From contig JALGTT010000006.1 in NCBI GenBank assembly GCA_029821235.1, forward strand, positions 1 to 17,030: a stretch of 17,030 bases of DNA, in the 5' to 3' direction. Source of the stretch: Candidatus Hebobacteria bacterium. GTDB taxonomy: Bacteria; Armatimonadota; Hebobacteria; Hebobacterales; Hebobacteraceae. Shown in pieces: positions 15,117 to 17,030 of this stretch (its first letter is position 1; the number at the start of each line of letters is the position of its first letter). The notes beneath the pieces were generated by a model that had not been told where the DNA came from, searched no databases, and saw nothing but the letters and a program-made list of their open reading frames with translations. The position numbers and the translations under genes are program-made.

Positions 15117-16304
15117 TCACTCTGCGGAGGCGACCTGTCCCATCTCGCGCAGGTACTCGTCCGCGTAGGCGAGCCCCTGGGTAACGTGGTAGGCCGCCTT
15201 CCACGCGGAGCCCTTCGCGGTGTTCCTGGGGGTTCCGTCCTCCTCGGTCGAGTGATACCACTCCCCGTGCTCGGGATCGTGAAGGCGCTCCAGGCAGAAG
15301 CGGGCCACCTGTTGGAAAGCCTCCAGGTACTGCGGCTCCTCGAAGACCTGATAGCCCAGCAGGAAGGCGGGAAGCGCCTCGCACTGCACCCACCAGATCT
15401 TCTGCCGCACGCTGGCCTCCCCGCCTAGGGGACCGTGCGAGTACACGCCTCCATGCGTGCCGTCCAGCCCGAACTGGACCACGTAGTCGAGAAATCCTCT
15501 GGCGACCTGCTGGTAGACCGGTGTGCCCTCCAAGCGGTGGACCCGCAACAACAGCCAGGCGGCCTCCAGGTTGTGCCCGTAGTTGACCAGCCCCTTGTTC
15601 CGCTCCTCGTCTGGGGTCCAATCAGGCTGGAAATACTCAATGCCGCAGCCGTGTTCCTCGTTCACCATCCGGCCCGCGATGAGGTCGGCGATCTTGCAGG
15701 CATGGGAGAGATAGCGGTCCTCTCCCACCGCCTCGTTGAGCGCGAGCAGCGCCTCCAGCGTGTGCAGGTGTGTGCCCATGGTGTGGGACCGGTCCGTCGG
15801 GGTCCAGGCGCGGTTGCACGTCTCGAAGACCCCCTCGTGCTCGCGGTCCCACAGGTACTCCCCGGCGAGGGCCCAGGTGTGATTGGCCGCGGCCAGCGCG
15901 TGGTTGTCCCCGGCATGGCGCGCGTACTCGGCCAGCGCGTAGATGACGAAGGCGTGTCCGTACATCCGCTTCTGAGTTTCGCTGGGCAGGCCCTCCCGGG
16001 TCACCGCCCAGAACCAGCCGTCGTACTGGATGTCCCGGAAGCGCCGCAGCAGGAACTCGACCCCCTGGCGGGCCGCGCTCCGCCACTCGGCGGGACCGCC
16101 CATCTCGGCGCCGGTGATGAGGCTGTAGATCATGCGCGTCTGCATCACCAGATACTTGTGGGTCGGGTCCGTGATGGCGCCCGCGCGGTCCAGGTGGGTG
16201 ATGAACCCGCCATGCTCTCGGTCCACGGCATGACGCGCCCAGAAGGGCAGCACCTGGCTGAGAAGGTGCTGGCGCAGGTCCGGAAAGTCTGCCGAAACTC
16301 CCAT
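15117..16304 (-). CDS. AGE-family sugar 2-epimerase/isomerase
   Basis: The family interconverts sugars at C2 (N-acylglucosamine 2-epimerase, cellobiose/mannobiose 2-epimerase) or aldose-ketose pairs, in a cytoplasmic alpha6/alpha6 barrel. The 395-residue product has family length. Motifs include QTRMIYS (R57), MYGHAFVIYALAEY (114-127), THLHTLEALLAL (178-189), NYGHNLEAAWLL (241-252, H244), WWVQCEALPA (304-313) and AAYHVTQG (370-377, H373). The GHNLEAAWLL and WWxQxEA motifs lean towards the cellobiose/mannobiose epimerase branch, but the substrate cannot be fixed. AGGAGAGAGGG lies just before ATG 16304. It heads a probable operon with the sulfatase-like gene and diverges from the oxidoreductase across 124 bases. 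Confidence 0.92.
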   Translation of the reverse strand: MGVSADFPDLRQHLLSQVLPFWARHAVDREHGGFITHLDRAGAITDPTHKYLVMQTRMIYSLITGAEMGGPAEWRSAARQGVEFLLRRFRDIQYDGWFWAVTREGLPSETQKRMYGHAFVIYALAEYARHAGDNHALAAANHTWALAGEYLWDREHEGVFETCNRAWTPTDRSHTMGTHLHTLEALLALNEAVGEDRYLSHACKIADLIAGRMVNEEHGCGIEYFQPDWTPDEERNKGLVNYGHNLEAAWLLLRVHRLEGTPVYQQVARGFLDYVVQFGLDGTHGGVYSHGPLGGEASVRQKIWWVQCEALPAFLLGYQVFEEPQYLEAFQQVARFCLERLHDPEHGEWYHSTEEDGTPRNTAKGSAWKAAYHVTQGLAYADEYLREMGQVASAE

Positions 16305-16428
16305 CGGCCCTCTCTCCTGTGTCTCTTTCGCTTCAACACCGCTCCCCTACTTCCTGCGCCAAGAAGGTACTGCCGTGGTGCGAGGGAATAGGTATGCCCG
16401 AAATCTGACAATTTCCAAGGAGTATCGG

Positions 16429-16677
16429 ATGGCAAAGAAGCTCGGTATCGCAGTCGTGGGGCTGGACCACTGGTACACCGCCTTCCCCACCGCGGAGGCG
16501 GCCGCCACCATGCGGGGGACGCGCCTGGTGGCGGTGGCGGACAGGGAACTCTCACGGGCCGAAGAGGTGGCCGATCGCCATCAGCCCGATTACGTTACCA
16601 CCGATTTCCGGCGGGTGATCTCAGACCCCAACGTGGACCTGATCTGCTCTCTGCTCAACACCCGGGACAAGCGATGA
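16429..16677 (+). CDS. N-terminal piece of a disrupted Gfo/Idh/MocA oxidoreductase
   Basis: The 82-residue frame encodes the start of an NAD(P)-binding Rossmann domain: LGIAVVGLDHWYTAF, then LVAVADRELSRAEEVADRH, FRRVISDPNVDLICSLLNTRD. GLDHWY in place of GxGxxG marks a known-looking subfamily. CAAGGAG at 16416-16422 lies six bases before the ATG. The frame stops with TGA right after LLNTRDKR, where an intact enzyme would continue into a helix and the EKP motif. The rest of the protein resumes in another frame at 16674, sharing an ATGA overlap. Probably a broken gene, though a sequencing or assembly error cannot be excluded. Alone it could not be a working dehydrogenase. Confidence 0.8.
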   Translation: MAKKLGIAVVGLDHWYTAFPTAEAAATMRGTRLVAVADRELSRAEEVADRHQPDYVTTDFRRVISDPNVDLICSLLNTRDKR

Positions 16678-17030
16678 ATCTGCGCCAGTTGGACTCCCTC
16701 ATTGCGCTGGCGGAGAAGCACAAGCGCGTCCTCTGGTGCTTCGACCAGTTGGGGCGGCAGAGCGTCCATCCCCAGGTGAAGGCGGCGATCGGCCGGAAGT
16801 TGATCGGCAAGCCGCTGAGTTTCCACCACCTCGCCTGGGCCGGCCTGCCGAAGCCCTGGCGGGACAGCGTCGGGGCAAGTTGGTGGATAGACGCGAAACA
16901 GGTGCCGTGGGGCGCATGGGCCGACCACGCCATCTACAGCATCGACATGCTCCGCGCGCTGCTCAAGTCCGAGGTGGTGGAGGTGCACGGCGAGATCGCC
17001 AACCGCGTCTACCGGAACCTCTCGGTGGAG
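16674..17030 (+). CDS. Downstream piece of the disrupted Gfo/Idh/MocA oxidoreductase, cut by window end
   Basis: From ATG 16674 the frame stays open for 119 codons to the edge. It begins MNLRQLDSLIALAEKHKRVL, which matches the helix and strand that follow the EKP motif in this family. KPLSFHHLAWAG begins the substrate domain. WADHAIYSIDMLRALL (82-97) is the usual GxHxID-type segment, with H85 the likely catalytic histidine. Relative to the family, about 20 residues between this piece and the preceding one are missing, including EKP, and the frame differs. No separate ribosome binding site is clear, so any translation would depend on the ATGA overlap. The true 3' end is outside the window. Confidence 0.75.
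   Translation, partial: MNLRQLDSLIALAEKHKRVLWCFDQLGRQSVHPQVKAAIGRKLIGKPLSFHHLAWAGLPKPWRDSVGASWWIDAKQVPWGAWADHAIYSIDMLRALLKSEVVEVHGEIANRVYRNLSVE

Noticed and set aside
16305..16428. Promoters in the epimerase-oxidoreductase divergent region
   Set aside because: Candidate boxes such as TTGGAA-17-ATACCT on the minus strand are too weak to support a call.

Overview
The window is about 17 kb of high-G+C bacterial DNA (roughly two thirds G+C by eye). It is densely coded on both strands, with strong AGGAGG-type ribosome binding sites and frequent GTG/TTG starts. It holds 14 intact or nearly intact genes plus one disrupted gene that runs off the right edge. I see no RNA genes, CRISPR array, insertion sequence or phage gene. 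A secreted DUF348-G5-3D protein, a DUF4091 lipoprotein, an AGE-family epimerase and a GLDHWY-type Gfo/Idh oxidoreductase together suggest a terrabacterial lineage such as Armatimonadota, or possibly Chloroflexota or a deep Firmicutes relative. That placement is inference from gene families, not from a marker phylogeny.

Left part (1-2360): a classical groES-groEL chaperonin operon with a sigma70-like promoter at the far left edge, a long leader, two hairpins in the groES-groEL spacer and a strong intrinsic terminator. There is no CIRCE operator in the visible upstream sequence.

Next (2385-5411): a small kinase-fold protein on the minus strand diverges from a two-gene plus-strand operon. That operon encodes two exported proteins that share a homologous C-terminal domain of unknown function; the larger also carries an N-terminal domain resembling the periplasmic domain of some MscS-type proteins. 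This pair is the least described part of the window. It converges, across a shared hairpin terminator, on a DUF348-G5-3D (YabE/Rpf-like) cell-wall protein that has its own recognisable promoter and a ~175-nt leader.

Middle (5824-9910): ccdA (thiol electron transporter), a polyprenyl diphosphate synthase, a stand-alone larE on the minus strand, a small lipoprotein with a possible thioredoxin-like fold but no CxxC, and a GNAT acetyltransferase. These look like single genes or loose pairs rather than one pathway.

Right part (9990-17030): a membrane GAF-GGDEF diguanylate cyclase without an I-site, then a carbohydrate-flavoured group: a DUF4091 (GH123-like) lipoprotein, a membrane-anchored sulfatase-fold hydrolase whose nucleophile position is Thr, an AGE-family sugar epimerase and, divergent from it, a Gfo/Idh/MocA oxidoreductase. 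The epimerase and sulfatase-like genes are probably one operon. The oxidoreductase frame is broken and lacks about 20 residues including the EKP motif, so it is a decayed gene, a split gene or an assembly artefact.
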